Assembly: GCA_964544395.1 (NCBI GenBank)
Contig: CAZJAO010000001.1
Coordinates: 57,591 to 121,590 of the forward strand
Length of the DNA: 64,000 bases
Direction: 5' to 3'
Source of the DNA: JAKLIN01 sp964544395
Lineage (GTDB): Archaea > Nanobdellota > Nanobdellia > Pacearchaeales > GW2011-AR1
Under the pieces are notes generated by a model. That model did no database searches, was not told the DNA's origin, and saw only the letters and a list, made by a program, of their open reading frames with translations. Every line of letters starts with the position of its first letter. Positions within the stretch are counted from its first letter, which is position 1. Made by a program: the position numbers and the translations under genes. Of the stretch, positions 52,632 to 61,284 are shown one piece after another.

Positions 52632-53270
52632 TTATTTCTTCTTTACAAGAACTTCAATATTTTTTCTGGAGTAAAGTCCAAGAGGATTATTTGAATCATA
52701 ATCTTCAATTATCTCAAATCCAACTTCCTTCAGCAATTGCAAAAATTCTTTTCGGTCATACAAATGATAGTATCTAAGATATTCTCTCCCAAGATGCTTC
52801 CAAGGAATAAATAATTCTTTTGAAGACTTTTTGAATCTTGGCTGATTTTTATCCCAGACAGTAATCAATGCTTCTGAATTAGGTTTCAAAACTCTAAGGA
52901 GTTCTTTCAATGCTTTTTTTCTTTTTCTTTCATCAGGAATGCAATGAAGAACAGCAATAAAAATTGCAGCATCAAAGAAATTGTCCTTGAAAGGAAGTTT
53001 GTTTACTTCTGCTTTTTTAAGAATCACCGGAATTTTCTTTTTTTTGGCATGGGCTTTTGCAAATTCCAGCATTTTACTTGAAAAGTCAACTCCGTAAGTT
53101 TTTGCTTTTGTTTTTGTAAAATTCCTTCCGCTTCCGCATCCCAAATCAAGAATCTTTCCTTCCTTGTCTTTCAGGAATTCGACAACCTCTTCTACAGGTT
53201 TGACTCTAAAAGTTTTCCAGGGTTCAGCTATCTCTTCCCATATTTCATTCTGAGAAATTTTAGACTTCAT
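52632..53270 (-). CDS. Trm9/ALKBH8-like SAM methyltransferase
   Basis: 212 residues, class I SAM fold: ILDLGCGSGRNF (motif I), GVDFSSKML, FIAVLHCIPDERKRKKAL and LITVWDKNQPRFKK. The last two blocks, and RYYHLYDRKEFLQLL near the end, are typical of Trm9/ALKBH8 enzymes that methylate the wobble uridine side chain. The tRNA role fits the Elp3 gene divergently located upstream (51 bp). Confidence 0.8.
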   Translation of the reverse strand: MKSKISQNEIWEEIAEPWKTFRVKPVEEVVEFLKDKEGKILDLGCGSGRNFTKTKAKTYGVDFSSKMLEFAKAHAKKKKIPVILKKAEVNKLPFKDNFFDAAIFIAVLHCIPDERKRKKALKELLRVLKPNSEALITVWDKNQPRFKKSSKELFIPWKHLGREYLRYYHLYDRKEFLQLLKEVGFEIIEDYDSNNPLGLYSRKNIEVLVKKK

Positions 53271-53320
53271 AAATTTATTAAATCAAAAAAGTTTAAAATA
53301 GTTTCCTAACACCACATTTC

Positions 53321-54667
53321 ATGGAAGGGATATTAAAAAAGCCTGTAAGGACAATGTCAGGAGTTACTCCTCTAACCGTGGTTTTAAAGCCAAGAAAGTG
53401 TGACCATGGAACTTGCATTTACTGTCCAGGCGGAGAATTTGTTCCTCAAAGTTATACTAACAAAAGTCCGGCAATAATGAGAGCATTGGCTTTGCAGTTT
53501 GACCCTTATGCACAGGTAAAAAACCGATTGTATGTTCTAAATCAAATGGGACACCCCACTGACAAGATAGAATTGATAGTTCTTGGAGGAACATTCCTTC
53601 AATATCCAAAAGATTACGAGTATGAATTCATAAAAAGATGCTATGATGCTCTCAATGGTGTTGATTCTCCAGATTTACAGACAGCCAAAAAGATGAATGA
53701 AACTTCGGAACACAGATGTGTTGCAATGTGCATTGAAAATCGTCCTGATAATTGTTCGCAAGAAGAAATTGAAAGAATGCTTGATTTCGGTGCAACAAGA
53801 GTTGAAATCGGAGTTCAGATGCCTGATGACGAATTATATAGAAAAACAAATCGTGGACATAAAGTCAAAGATGTTATTGAGGCAACAGAGAATTTGAAGA
53901 ATGCCGGTTTCAAATTGGGTTATCATGTAATGCCCGGCTTGCCTTACTCCAATCCTGAAAAAGACATTTCTTTGTTTTCAAAGATTTTTGATGATGAACA
54001 TTTCCGCCCTGACCAGATTAAAATTTATCCATGTCAGGTTATTGAAGATTCTCCTCTAGCAAAAACTCATAAGATAATTGGTTTCAAGCCATATGATGAG
54101 AATCAAACAAAGGAAATAATTGAAAAGATGATGAGAATAATTCCAGAATATTGCAGAGTCATGAGGGTCATGCGTGAGTTTCCAAAAGAAAAATTAGTTG
54201 AAGGTTTGGAAAAGCTTGATTTGAGAAAAGACATTGAACATGATTTTAGGAAAAACAAAAGCAACATAAAAGAAATCCGAATGAGAGAAGTCGGTTTCAA
54301 CAAGCCAGAAGATACGAATGTTAATATAAAAGTCGTTGAATACGAAGCATCAGGCGGAAAAGAATTCTTCCTGGAATTCGTGAATAAAGAGGACATCCTT
54401 TTCGGGCTTCTAAGATTAAGAATTGCAAATGGAAAAGCCATAGTTCGTGAGCTTCATGTCTATGGGCACAGCGTAAAAATTGGAGAGAAAGAAGTTAATG
54501 CCGCACAACATACAGGATTAGGAAAGGCCTTGTTAAGCAAAGCCGAAGAGATCACAAAACAGCATAACATAGACAAGTTAGCAATTATCTCTGGAATCGG
54601 TGTGCGTGAATATTACAAAAAGCTCGACTACGATTTAGATGGGGTTTATATGGTAAAGAAGATTTAG
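53321..54667 (+). CDS. elp3: Elp3-like radical SAM/acetyltransferase
   Basis: 448 residues. The radical SAM cluster is CDHGTCIYC (Cys 27, 32, 35) and the SAM region TRVEIGVQ; the C-terminal GNAT is HTGLGKALLSKAEEI. Elp3 carboxymethylates wobble uridine (cm5U). The protein begins only 26 residues before the cluster; usual Elp3 has a tRNA-binding domain of about 80 residues there. TTAAAATAG, a TATA-like box about 28 nt before the ATG, supports this start, so the shortened N-terminus looks genuine. Confidence 0.92.
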   Translation: MEGILKKPVRTMSGVTPLTVVLKPRKCDHGTCIYCPGGEFVPQSYTNKSPAIMRALALQFDPYAQVKNRLYVLNQMGHPTDKIELIVLGGTFLQYPKDYEYEFIKRCYDALNGVDSPDLQTAKKMNETSEHRCVAMCIENRPDNCSQEEIERMLDFGATRVEIGVQMPDDELYRKTNRGHKVKDVIEATENLKNAGFKLGYHVMPGLPYSNPEKDISLFSKIFDDEHFRPDQIKIYPCQVIEDSPLAKTHKIIGFKPYDENQTKEIIEKMMRIIPEYCRVMRVMREFPKEKLVEGLEKLDLRKDIEHDFRKNKSNIKEIRMREVGFNKPEDTNVNIKVVEYEASGGKEFFLEFVNKEDILFGLLRLRIANGKAIVRELHVYGHSVKIGEKEVNAAQHTGLGKALLSKAEEITKQHNIDKLAIISGIGVREYYKKLDYDLDGVYMVKKI

Positions 54668-54684
54668 AAAAATAAAAAAGATAG

Positions 54685-55098
54685 TTATTCTGTACTTTCG
54701 TTTTCTTCAGATTTAGGCCTATTAAGTGCAAATAGCACATTAAAGTCTTCTTTGTCTATAATATTTCCCTTTTCAGGAAATCCATTAAGCTCTTGCAATA
54801 CTTCTTTATATGCTTCATAATTTCCCTCTTCAATAGCAGATTCCAAAGCTCCTTCATTCACAGCATAATTGTTTGCGTCTATAACCGAATTATCTTTTGG
54901 GTATTGAAATCCTGCTTTCAATCCAAGATTCTCCGTCTGTAGAAATCTCTCTGGATTTTGCGCAAATATATTAATACTTTTTTGTTGCGTCAGTTGGCTA
55001 TCTGCATTAAGCGTGGGCATAAATAGAACTCCACCGCTGATTACCAATAAACCCAAAAACATTGCGCTTAGGAATTTACTTTTGATTTTTTTCTTCAT
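54685..55098 (-). CDS. Secreted small hypothetical protein
   Basis: 137 residues. A signal peptide (about 1-32; KKKIKSKFLSAMFLGLL) leads into an acidic, Asn/Glu-rich mature part. No cysteine and no membrane anchor follow. A GGAGG SD lies about 14 nt before the ATG, longer spacing than usual. Function unknown. Confidence 0.6.
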   Translation of the reverse strand: MKKKIKSKFLSAMFLGLLVISGGVLFMPTLNADSQLTQQKSINIFAQNPERFLQTENLGLKAGFQYPKDNSVIDANNYAVNEGALESAIEEGNYEAYKEVLQELNGFPEKGNIIDKEDFNVLFALNRPKSEENESTE

Positions 55099-55242
55099 TT
55101 TTTATTTGTAACCTCCGTTCAATAATATAAATAAAATAAAAGAATAAATTGAATAATTTTCTAAACAAGTCTTTTTCTAAATTATTAGAGAATAAACGAT
55201 ATTTAAAGTAAGTGGACTTTAAGTCTAGAATTCAAAGAAAAA

Positions 55243-55315
55243 TGCCCCTACCGGGATTCGAACCCGGGTCACCGCCGTGAAAGGGCAGCATTCTTGGCCT
55301 CTGAACTATGGGGGC
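55243..55315 (-). tRNA. tRNA-Glu (UUC anticodon)
   Basis: Minus-strand cloverleaf: anticodon stem CTGCC/GGCGG around CTTTCAC (anticodon TTC), T arm CCGGG/CCCGG with TTCGAAT loop, discriminator A. The acceptor GCCCCCA/TAGGGGC has one C-A mismatch at position 6-67. No intron and no encoded CCA. Confidence 0.93.
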
Positions 55316-55320
55316 ATAAT

Positions 55321-55375
55321 GAGAACTACGTTCTCCTTATCAACCTCTCCTTAAGAAAGGCTCAAGGCTGATAGG
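55321..55375 (-). other. Two stem-loops between membrane-protein gene and tRNA-Glu
   Basis: GAGAAC/GTTCTC (55321-55335, 3-nt loop) is followed by a longer stem with CTTATCA (55336-55342) pairing TGATAGG (55369-55375), and a further inner CCTT/AAGG. On the minus strand they lie between the membrane-protein stop and tRNA-Glu. They could be a terminator, a processing signal or a small RNA; no C/D box is visible. Confidence 0.4.
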
Positions 55376-55431
55376 AAAAATCCGTCTTCCTCATTTTTAA
55401 ATATACCTAAAAATAAAAAAATAATTAAATT

Positions 55432-55923
55432 TTATCTCTTTCCTTTCTTGTCCTGCCATGCAACAAAGCCCAAAATTATGAAATGAGCTACGGATGCAAA
55501 GACAGACAAATATGGAAGCGTGCCTGCTAACTGGACTAATGCCAGCCATCCTGAATATTTTCTCTTCTCAAATATTCTCCACAAAGAGATATAGTAAAGA
55601 ACAGCTAATGCTATCCACCCCAATATTGGAACGAATACCAAGAATATCCAAGCCCAGCTGAATCCACCCATCTGCAAAAGCATGGCTTCTCTTGCGAAAG
55701 GAATCCATGCAAGTGCAGGATGTTTGTATTTAAGCTTCCTCGCAATTTCCCTGTAAGCAAAAGAGGTGTAAATCCATAAGCCGATAAAAAGCACAACTGC
55801 GAATGCAATCATCGCACCCAGAATAGGCCATATCCATTGTCCCGAACTAGGCCACATCCCTCCAAAATAATTCTGCATTGCGCCTGACACACTCTGCATC
55901 ATTTCTGTAAAGTTTCCAATCAT
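55432..55923 (-). CDS. DUF5684-like multi-helix membrane protein
   Basis: 163 residues with four membrane helices; IARKLKYKHPALAWIPFARE is the signature-like stretch of small prokaryotic DUF5684-type membrane proteins. An AAGGAGG SD lies about 11 nt before the ATG, but a TATA-like ATATAAAT is also near, so the gene may be read from the tRNA-Ile transcript or from its own promoter. Function unknown. Confidence 0.65.
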   Translation of the reverse strand: MIGNFTEMMQSVSGAMQNYFGGMWPSSGQWIWPILGAMIAFAVVLFIGLWIYTSFAYREIARKLKYKHPALAWIPFAREAMLLQMGGFSWAWIFLVFVPILGWIALAVLYYISLWRIFEKRKYSGWLALVQLAGTLPYLSVFASVAHFIILGFVAWQDKKGKR

Positions 55924-55950
55924 TTGTTTTTTAACCTCCTTTCATTTATA

Positions 55951-56091
55951 TGAGCCTACAAGGATTTGAACCTTGGACCCCCGCCTTTCTTAGTTCTTAA
56001 GGATGTACCCTTAACTCTGAAAGTTATGTTTACTTTTCAGGAAACACATTCATATAAGAGCGGTGCTCTAACCAGGCTGAGCTATAGGCTC
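55951..56091 (-). tRNA. tRNA-Ile (UAU anticodon) with 66-nt intron
   Basis: Acceptor GAGCCTA/TAGGCTC pairs perfectly; D stem GCTC/GAGC; T stem CAAGG/CCTTG with TTCAAAT; discriminator A. Exon 1 is 56053-56091 and exon 2 is 55951-55986. The anticodon stem CCGCT/GGCGG flanks loop C-T-TAT-A-A, where the intron (55987-56052) separates positions 37 and 38. At the exon edges CTTA pairs with TAAG, with three-base bulges TAT and AAA as in the archaeal bulge-helix-bulge. The intron itself has hairpins CTGAAA/TTTCAG and TTAAGG/CCTTAA. Mature length 75 nt. Confidence 0.85.
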
Positions 56092-56207
56092 ACTCATTAT
56101 ATTTTTTAAGATTAAAACTTATTTAAAAGCTTTTATTTGTGAGGATTTTCAATATAGATTACCCAATTCTATACAAATTTATAAAAACCAGAAGCTTTCC
56201 TAAAAGC

Positions 56208-58244
56208 ATGGCAGAAGACGAGAAAACAGAGGCTAAAAAACCAAGGGAAGACTTGGTCATGGAAGCAAAGAATTTCTTTGATTTTTACAAAAAAGAGTTT
56301 GGAGATTCCTTAAGAAAGCGAAACAATGTGCTTTTCCTAGATTTCATGAAAATCAGTGAATTCTCCAACAGCTTGTCTGATGAAATTCTTGCAGCACCAG
56401 AGAATACAATTGCATTGATAGAAGTTGCAATTGAAGAATCTGGAATGATTACAAAACCGAGAGTAAGGCTTACAAATCTTCCTGATAGTTATTTCCTCAA
56501 GATCAGAAACATGCGTTCCAAGCATCTTAATGAACTAATTGTTATTGAAGGCATAATCAGGCAGTCTTCTGATGTTCGTCCTCAGGTTGTAAATGCAAAA
56601 TTTGAATGTCCCTCATGTGGAACAATTCTTTCTGTTTTGCAGTTGGGAGGAAAATTCAGAGAGCCGATGAGATGCTCCTGCGGAAGAAAGGGAGGATTCA
56701 CGCTTCTTTCAAAAGACATGGTAGATACTCAAAGGCTTGTAATTGAAGAAACCCCTGAATCCTTAACAGGAGGAGAGCAGCCAAAAAGAATTAATGTTTT
56801 TGTCAAGGAAGATTTGGTAGAACCGAAAATGGAAGAAAAGACAACACCCGGAAGCAGGGTAAAAGTCATTGGAGTCTTAAAAGAAGTTCCAGTTCCTCTT
56901 CCATCTGGAGGTTTATCAACAAGATTTGAATTGGCAATAGAAGCAAACAATTTGATTTCAATGGAAGAAACCTTTGAAGAACTTGATATTTCAGAAGAAG
57001 ATGAAAAGCAGATTATCGAAATCTCACAGGATCCGGCATTGTTTGAAAATCTTGCAAAAAGCATTGCACCGGGAGTTTGGGGTTATGAAGAAATAAAGAA
57101 ATCTTTGATTCTTCAATTATTCAGCGGTGTAAGAAAAGTTTATGCAGACGGGCAGAAAAAAAGAGGAGATATTCATATTCTGCTTATAGGAGACCCCGGA
57201 GTTGCAAAGTCGGTTACGCTAAATTTCATTGCAGATATTTCTCCTAAAGGAAGATACGTTGTAGGAAAATCCGCATCGGGAGCAGGACTTACAGCTACTG
57301 TTGTAAGAGATGAGTATCTCCGTGGTTGGAGTTTGGAAGCAGGAGCAATGGTTCTCGCAAATAAGGGAATTGTTTGCATTGATGAATTGGAAAAAATGGA
57401 CCCCAATGATAGAAGTGCCATGCACGAGGCTATGGAACAGCAAACCATTACAATCTCCAAAGCAAATGTCCAAGCTACTTTGAGAAGTGAAACATCGGTT
57501 CTCGCAGCAGCAAATCCCAAGTTTGGAAGATTTGACCCATTCCAGCCAGTCGCACAGCAAATTGATTTGCCTCCAACTTTAATTAACAGGTTCGATATTA
57601 TTTTCACATTAAGAGATATTCCTGACAAAGTAAAAGACCAGAGAATAGCCGCTCATGTTTTATACCAGCATACAAGAGATGAGGCGTCTGAAGCATTGAT
57701 TCCAACAAGCATTTTGAGAAAGTATATTGCATATGCCCGACAAAGATTTAAACCAATTCTTAATGAAGAAGCTATGAAAGAAATTGAGAGATTTTATGTT
57801 GACTTAAGGAACATGCCTGTTGCAACTGAAAGTGCGATGAGACCTATTCCAATTTCAGCAAGACAATTGGAAGCTCTAATAAGAATGTCTGAAGCTTCTG
57901 CAAAAATGAGACTTAGCACTATTGCAACAAAAGAAGATGCAAAGAGAGCAATCGATATTATGAAATTTTATCTTATGCAAGTCGGTTATGATTATGAATC
58001 AAAAACTTTTGATATTGACAGAATCAGCAGCAAGATAACTTCCTCGCAAAGAAATAAGATTTTCATGATAAGGGACATTATTACAGAACTCGAAGGAAAA
58101 ATTGGGAAAATGATTCCAATTGAAGAAATAGAAAAAGAAATGGAAGGAAGAGTCAGCAAAGATGAATTAAATGATGCATTAGTTCAACTTGAAAGAGAAA
58201 GTATAATATTCAAGCCAAAAACAGGATATATCCAAAAGATGTAA
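56208..58244 (+). CDS. mcm: Replicative helicase MCM
   Basis: 678 residues from the ATG at 56208; an upstream GTG start (56139) would add 23 residues across the TATA box ATTTATAAAAA. The N-terminal part has a zinc motif CPSCG...CSCG. The AAA+ core has IGDPGVAKS (Walker A), VCIDELEKM (Walker B) and LINRFDII with the arginine finger. The C-terminus is a winged helix (about 615-675). It is followed with one base between by the RPA-like gene, which fits co-expression of fork proteins. Confidence 0.95.
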   Translation: MAEDEKTEAKKPREDLVMEAKNFFDFYKKEFGDSLRKRNNVLFLDFMKISEFSNSLSDEILAAPENTIALIEVAIEESGMITKPRVRLTNLPDSYFLKIRNMRSKHLNELIVIEGIIRQSSDVRPQVVNAKFECPSCGTILSVLQLGGKFREPMRCSCGRKGGFTLLSKDMVDTQRLVIEETPESLTGGEQPKRINVFVKEDLVEPKMEEKTTPGSRVKVIGVLKEVPVPLPSGGLSTRFELAIEANNLISMEETFEELDISEEDEKQIIEISQDPALFENLAKSIAPGVWGYEEIKKSLILQLFSGVRKVYADGQKKRGDIHILLIGDPGVAKSVTLNFIADISPKGRYVVGKSASGAGLTATVVRDEYLRGWSLEAGAMVLANKGIVCIDELEKMDPNDRSAMHEAMEQQTITISKANVQATLRSETSVLAAANPKFGRFDPFQPVAQQIDLPPTLINRFDIIFTLRDIPDKVKDQRIAAHVLYQHTRDEASEALIPTSILRKYIAYARQRFKPILNEEAMKEIERFYVDLRNMPVATESAMRPIPISARQLEALIRMSEASAKMRLSTIATKEDAKRAIDIMKFYLMQVGYDYESKTFDIDRISSKITSSQRNKIFMIRDIITELEGKIGKMIPIEEIEKEMEGRVSKDELNDALVQLERESIIFKPKTGYIQKM

Positions 58245-58245
58245 A

Positions 58246-58869
58246 ATGCCACCACAACAAGACTTCAAACGAAACGTTGCATACAAGTTAAGAATCGGGG
58301 ATTTGCTAGTTGGAAAACCAGTTCTTGAAGGTGAGAAATTTATATTCTTGGAATTGGGAGACAGAAGAATTGTAAGAGTAAATCTTATCGGAAATGTAAT
58401 CGAGAAGTATACAAGTACAAATGAAAAGAGATATTCTTTTGTAACCATTGATGACGGTTCAGGGCAAATAAAATTGAAATCATTCGGCGATGATGTAGAT
58501 AGATTGGAAAATCTGAATCAGGGACAGACTGTTGTTGTCATAGGTGTTTTGCGAAGTTTCAATAATGAAGTTTATATTTCTCCGGAAATAGTTAGGCTGC
58601 AGGATCCAAAATATCTCCTGATAAGAAAAATTGAATTGGAAAATCTTGCTCCTAAAGTCATAGTTTCTCCATCAGACAAAGGAGCAATAAGAGATAATAT
58701 TCTGAATAGCATAAAGAATTCAGAAGAAGAAGGAGGAGTTTACGTAGATAAAATAATAATGGAACACCGAGAAACATCCCCCGACATTATCAATCAGGAA
58801 ATTCAAAAGTTGCTTGAAGAAGGAATTATATTTGAGCCGCGCCCAGGTAAAGTACGCTGGCTTGGATGA
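58246..58869 (+). CDS. RPA32-like single-strand DNA-binding protein
   Basis: 207 residues. An OB fold (about 30-130; YSFVTIDDGSGQIKLKSFGDD, then QTVVVIGVLRSFNNEVYISPEIV) is followed by a C-terminal winged helix (VYVDKIIMEHRETSPDIINQEIQKLL). The two-domain layout is that of the RPA32/Stn1-type subunit. It lies one base after mcm, supporting a replication role. The partner (RPA70-like) is not in the window. Confidence 0.8.
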   Translation: MPPQQDFKRNVAYKLRIGDLLVGKPVLEGEKFIFLELGDRRIVRVNLIGNVIEKYTSTNEKRYSFVTIDDGSGQIKLKSFGDDVDRLENLNQGQTVVVIGVLRSFNNEVYISPEIVRLQDPKYLLIRKIELENLAPKVIVSPSDKGAIRDNILNSIKNSEEEGGVYVDKIIMEHRETSPDIINQEIQKLLEEGIIFEPRPGKVRWLG

Positions 58870-59199
58870 TTAAGCATAAATTTTATTGCTATAAGTTCCG
58901 TCATAGATTTGATAAAAATCTTCTTGAGTTCCCAGTCTTAAACTCACAAAATGTTCTTCTGACAAAAATTTGTGTTGGTACTGTCTCATAAAATCCAACG
59001 CTTTATCAGTATATCTTGTGTCTAACAAAAGAACAGAATCATTAGAAGGAACAATCTTAGCAATTGGTTTAGGAATTAATCCTCCACTCCAGATAATCAT
59101 CGAGTTCGGATTACCATTGCTAGTTATTCTTCCATTAAACCAATTAATTTTGAATACTTTCTTTGCAAGCCCTTTAACTTCCGAAATATCTTTTCTCAT
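58870..59199 (-). CDS. Hypothetical small protein
   Basis: 109 residues, mixed alpha/beta. No membrane helix; pieces like SVLLLDTRYTDKALDFMRQY suggest a Rossmann-like or small ferredoxin-like fold, but no family is recognised. Its end meets the RPA-like gene end. Confidence 0.6.
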   Translation of the reverse strand: MRKDISEVKGLAKKVFKINWFNGRITSNGNPNSMIIWSGGLIPKPIAKIVPSNDSVLLLDTRYTDKALDFMRQYQHKFLSEEHFVSLRLGTQEDFYQIYDGTYSNKIYA

Positions 59200-59259
59200 C
59201 AGATCTTTGTATTTTCAGCTTTTATAAAACTTTATATAGTAATTTTGGGAATAATTTTC

Positions 59260-59667
59260 ATGGAAACATATGAACAAATGCTTAATGATGCATACAAGAA
59301 AATAAAGGCTCCCGAGGGAAATGGCGAGAGATTTGAAATTCCAAAAGCTCAGGGACTTTTTGAAGGAAAGAAAACCATAATCACAAATTTCACTCACATA
59401 GCTTCATATATAAGAAGAAATCCCGAGCATTTTGAGAAATTCTTATTGAAACAATTAGCATCTTCAGGACAAATTGAGGGAGACAGATTAGTTTTGAATC
59501 AGAAAGTTCCAAGTGCGAAGATAAATCAGAAAATAGAAGAATACGTGAAAGAATTTGTGCTATGCAAAGAGTGCGGAAAACCAGATACAGAGTTGATTAA
59601 AGATGATAGATTAACATTTATTCATTGTCTTGCGTGTGGTGCGAAGCATCCTGTAAACAAAATTTGA
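59260..59667 (+). CDS. Translation initiation factor aIF2 beta
   Basis: 135 residues from the ATG at 59260; the ATG at 59245 is less likely. The central alpha/beta part (TIITNFTHIASYIRRNPEH) and a zinc ribbon (CKECG...CLACGAKHPV) match aIF2-beta/eIF5. It takes part in initiator tRNA delivery with aIF2 alpha and gamma. A TATA-like TTTATATAG is about 30 nt upstream; the transcript is short or leaderless. Confidence 0.95.
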   Translation: METYEQMLNDAYKKIKAPEGNGERFEIPKAQGLFEGKKTIITNFTHIASYIRRNPEHFEKFLLKQLASSGQIEGDRLVLNQKVPSAKINQKIEEYVKEFVLCKECGKPDTELIKDDRLTFIHCLACGAKHPVNKI

Positions 59668-59738
59668 AATCTAAAAGTTTTAAAAGAGGGTTTTATTCAA
59701 TATTCTATGCTTATAATTAAACTAAAGGAGGTAAAACA

Positions 59739-59909
59739 ATGAAAGAAGAGCTTGAATTTTTTGATGTTAAGACAAAGAGCAAATTCAAAACCAAGGAATT
59801 CAGAATTGTTACCAAAGGTGGAAGGAATTTTGCAGTAACAAAGTCTAAAACAGGTAGTTACGAATGCTGGCGAGTAGTTTCCAAAGATTTCGCAGCAAAA
59901 AATAAATGA
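59739..59909 (+). CDS. Small conserved-looking protein (56 residues)
   Basis: MKEELEFFDVKTKSKFKTKE... with beta-like FRIVTKGGRNFAVTKS and ECWRVVSKDF at the end. An AAGGAGG SD (59725-59731) precedes the ATG with 7 nt, and a TATA-like GTTTTAAAAGA is about 60 nt upstream, so it has a short leader. It occupies an otherwise empty gap. No name is claimed. Confidence 0.7.
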   Translation: MKEELEFFDVKTKSKFKTKEFRIVTKGGRNFAVTKSKTGSYECWRVVSKDFAAKNK

Positions 59910-59922
59910 AATCCTTTAGTAA

Positions 59923-60219
59923 ATGTTTTTTAAAATACACAAGTCATACAGAATAGTTGTTGCTATTTGCGATTCTGAGCTTGTGGGTAGGTATTTTGAG
60001 GAAGGAATGTTCCAGTTAGATGTTAAAGAGAGTTTCTACAAAGGACAGGAAGCCGAAGAGGAAGAAATGGCGAAAATAATAAAAAGAATGTCCGTGGAAG
60101 ATTCTACTTTTAATATCGTGGGGGATAAATCTATTTCCCTTGCGATAGAACTCGGCTTAATTCCTGAGGAGGGCATACAGCGTATTCAAAATATACCTTT
60201 TGCTATGGTTTTATTATAA
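59923..60219 (+). CDS. DUF424-family protein
   Basis: 98 residues. VVAICDSELVGRYFEEGMFQLDV, ESFYKGQEAEEEEM and AIELGLIPEEGIQRI follow the archaeal DUF424 family, which is often found beside translation genes, as here between aIF2-beta and aIF1A. The biochemical role is unknown. Confidence 0.85.
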   Translation: MFFKIHKSYRIVVAICDSELVGRYFEEGMFQLDVKESFYKGQEAEEEEMAKIIKRMSVEDSTFNIVGDKSISLAIELGLIPEEGIQRIQNIPFAMVLL

Positions 60220-60465
60220 TTAATTTTTCTTTCTTTTTAATAAGATTAAGTTCAAAATAAAACCTACAATTGCTGCTCCAGAGATTATATAATTATAAGT
60301 AAGAATTTTGCTTTGAAGATAACCCGTAGAATTCATAATCAAATTTATGATGCTATAAACTAAAGCTCCCGACCAAAATCCAATTCCAAATTTATACATT
60401 CCAGTAGTTCTTCTCATAGATAATTGAATGAAGCCTTCTTTAAAAGTCTTCTTCGTCTCAAACAT
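60220..60465 (-). CDS. Two-helix membrane protein
   Basis: 81 residues from the ATG at 60465; a longer start at 60528 would run into the aIF1A gene. Two hydrophobic helices (about 30-45 and 54-75) and a Lys/Arg-rich end. No family. Its promoter lies inside the start of the divergent aIF1A gene. Confidence 0.6.
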   Translation of the reverse strand: MFETKKTFKEGFIQLSMRRTTGMYKFGIGFWSGALVYSIINLIMNSTGYLQSKILTYNYIISGAAIVGFILNLILLKRKKN

Positions 60466-60494
60466 TTTATAAATCACCCCGTTTTTTATTTGAC

Positions 60495-60833
60495 ATGCAG
60501 AAAAAGAAATATGGACATCAGAAGCCACAGGAAGGAGAGCAGGAAAGTGTTGTACGTGCGCCCCTGCCTAAAGGCGATGAGATAATCGGAATTATAGAAC
60601 AAAGACTTGGCGGAAACAAAATGCTTGTTAATTGTCTTGATGGAAAAACAAGAAACTGCAGAGTTCCCGGAAGGCTGAAAAGAGAGCTTTGGCTTCGTCC
60701 TGGAGATGTTGTAATTGTGAAGCCATGGGAATTCGACAAAGACAAAGCAGATGTTCTATTGAAATATCGTCCAAATCAAATTGCTTGGTTAAGAAGGGAA
60801 GGTTATCTAAAAGACGAGCAATCTGAATTCTAA
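60495..60833 (+). CDS. eif1a: Translation initiation factor aIF1A
   Basis: 112 residues with an OB fold: EIIGIIEQRLGGNKMLVNCLDGKTRNCRVPGRLK, then WLRPGDVVIVKPWEF. It binds the A site region of the small subunit during initiation. The charged N-terminal tail of about 20 residues is usual. TTTTATAAAT, overlapping the start of the minus-strand gene, is the likely TATA box. Confidence 0.95.
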   Translation: MQKKKYGHQKPQEGEQESVVRAPLPKGDEIIGIIEQRLGGNKMLVNCLDGKTRNCRVPGRLKRELWLRPGDVVIVKPWEFDKDKADVLLKYRPNQIAWLRREGYLKDEQSEF

Positions 60834-60834
60834 A

Positions 60835-61284
60835 ATGTCAAAAGGAATTTTAAAGCTAGGAATGAATATTCTTTTCGGTAAACGTGTGGTTCCAGGTGTG
60901 CCTGCAATAATAAGAAATTCTAAAGGGGAAATACTCTTGGGAAAAAGAAGAAAAGATTCTTTCACTTATCCTGATTTCTGGGGTTTGCCGGGAGGATTAA
61001 TTGAATATGGGGAGACCGTTGAACAAGCAATTAAACGGGAATTGCATGAAGAATTAGGCGTTGATTCTGAATTTATCAAATATGGCAAGCCGCTCATGAA
61101 TTTGCCGACAAAAGATGTTCCTGCTCAAAGTTTAAGTGTCACAGTCTATTGCAAAATCCTAGGAGAGCCAAAACCAGAAGATGAAACTTCTGAAGTCAGA
61201 TGGTTCAAACCGAAGGAAATAAAAGACATGAAACTTGCATATAATCATAAAGAAATTTTGGAAAATGAGGGAATCTTAAAATGA
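60835..61284 (+). CDS. NUDIX hydrolase
   Basis: 149 residues. The NUDIX box is GGLIEYGETVEQAIKRELHEELG (about 53-75; G-x5-E-x7-RE-x2-EE-x-G). AIIRNSKGEILLGKRR is the substrate strand. It hydrolyses a nucleoside diphosphate derivative; the substrate is unknown. An intact relative of the interrupted NUDIX at 15556. Its TGA overlaps the ATG of the KH gene (ATGA). Confidence 0.9.
   Translation: MSKGILKLGMNILFGKRVVPGVPAIIRNSKGEILLGKRRKDSFTYPDFWGLPGGLIEYGETVEQAIKRELHEELGVDSEFIKYGKPLMNLPTKDVPAQSLSVTVYCKILGEPKPEDETSEVRWFKPKEIKDMKLAYNHKEILENEGILK

Noticed and set aside
54103..54441. Antisense ORF in elp3
   Set aside because: Shadow of the strong codon bias in the Elp3 frame.
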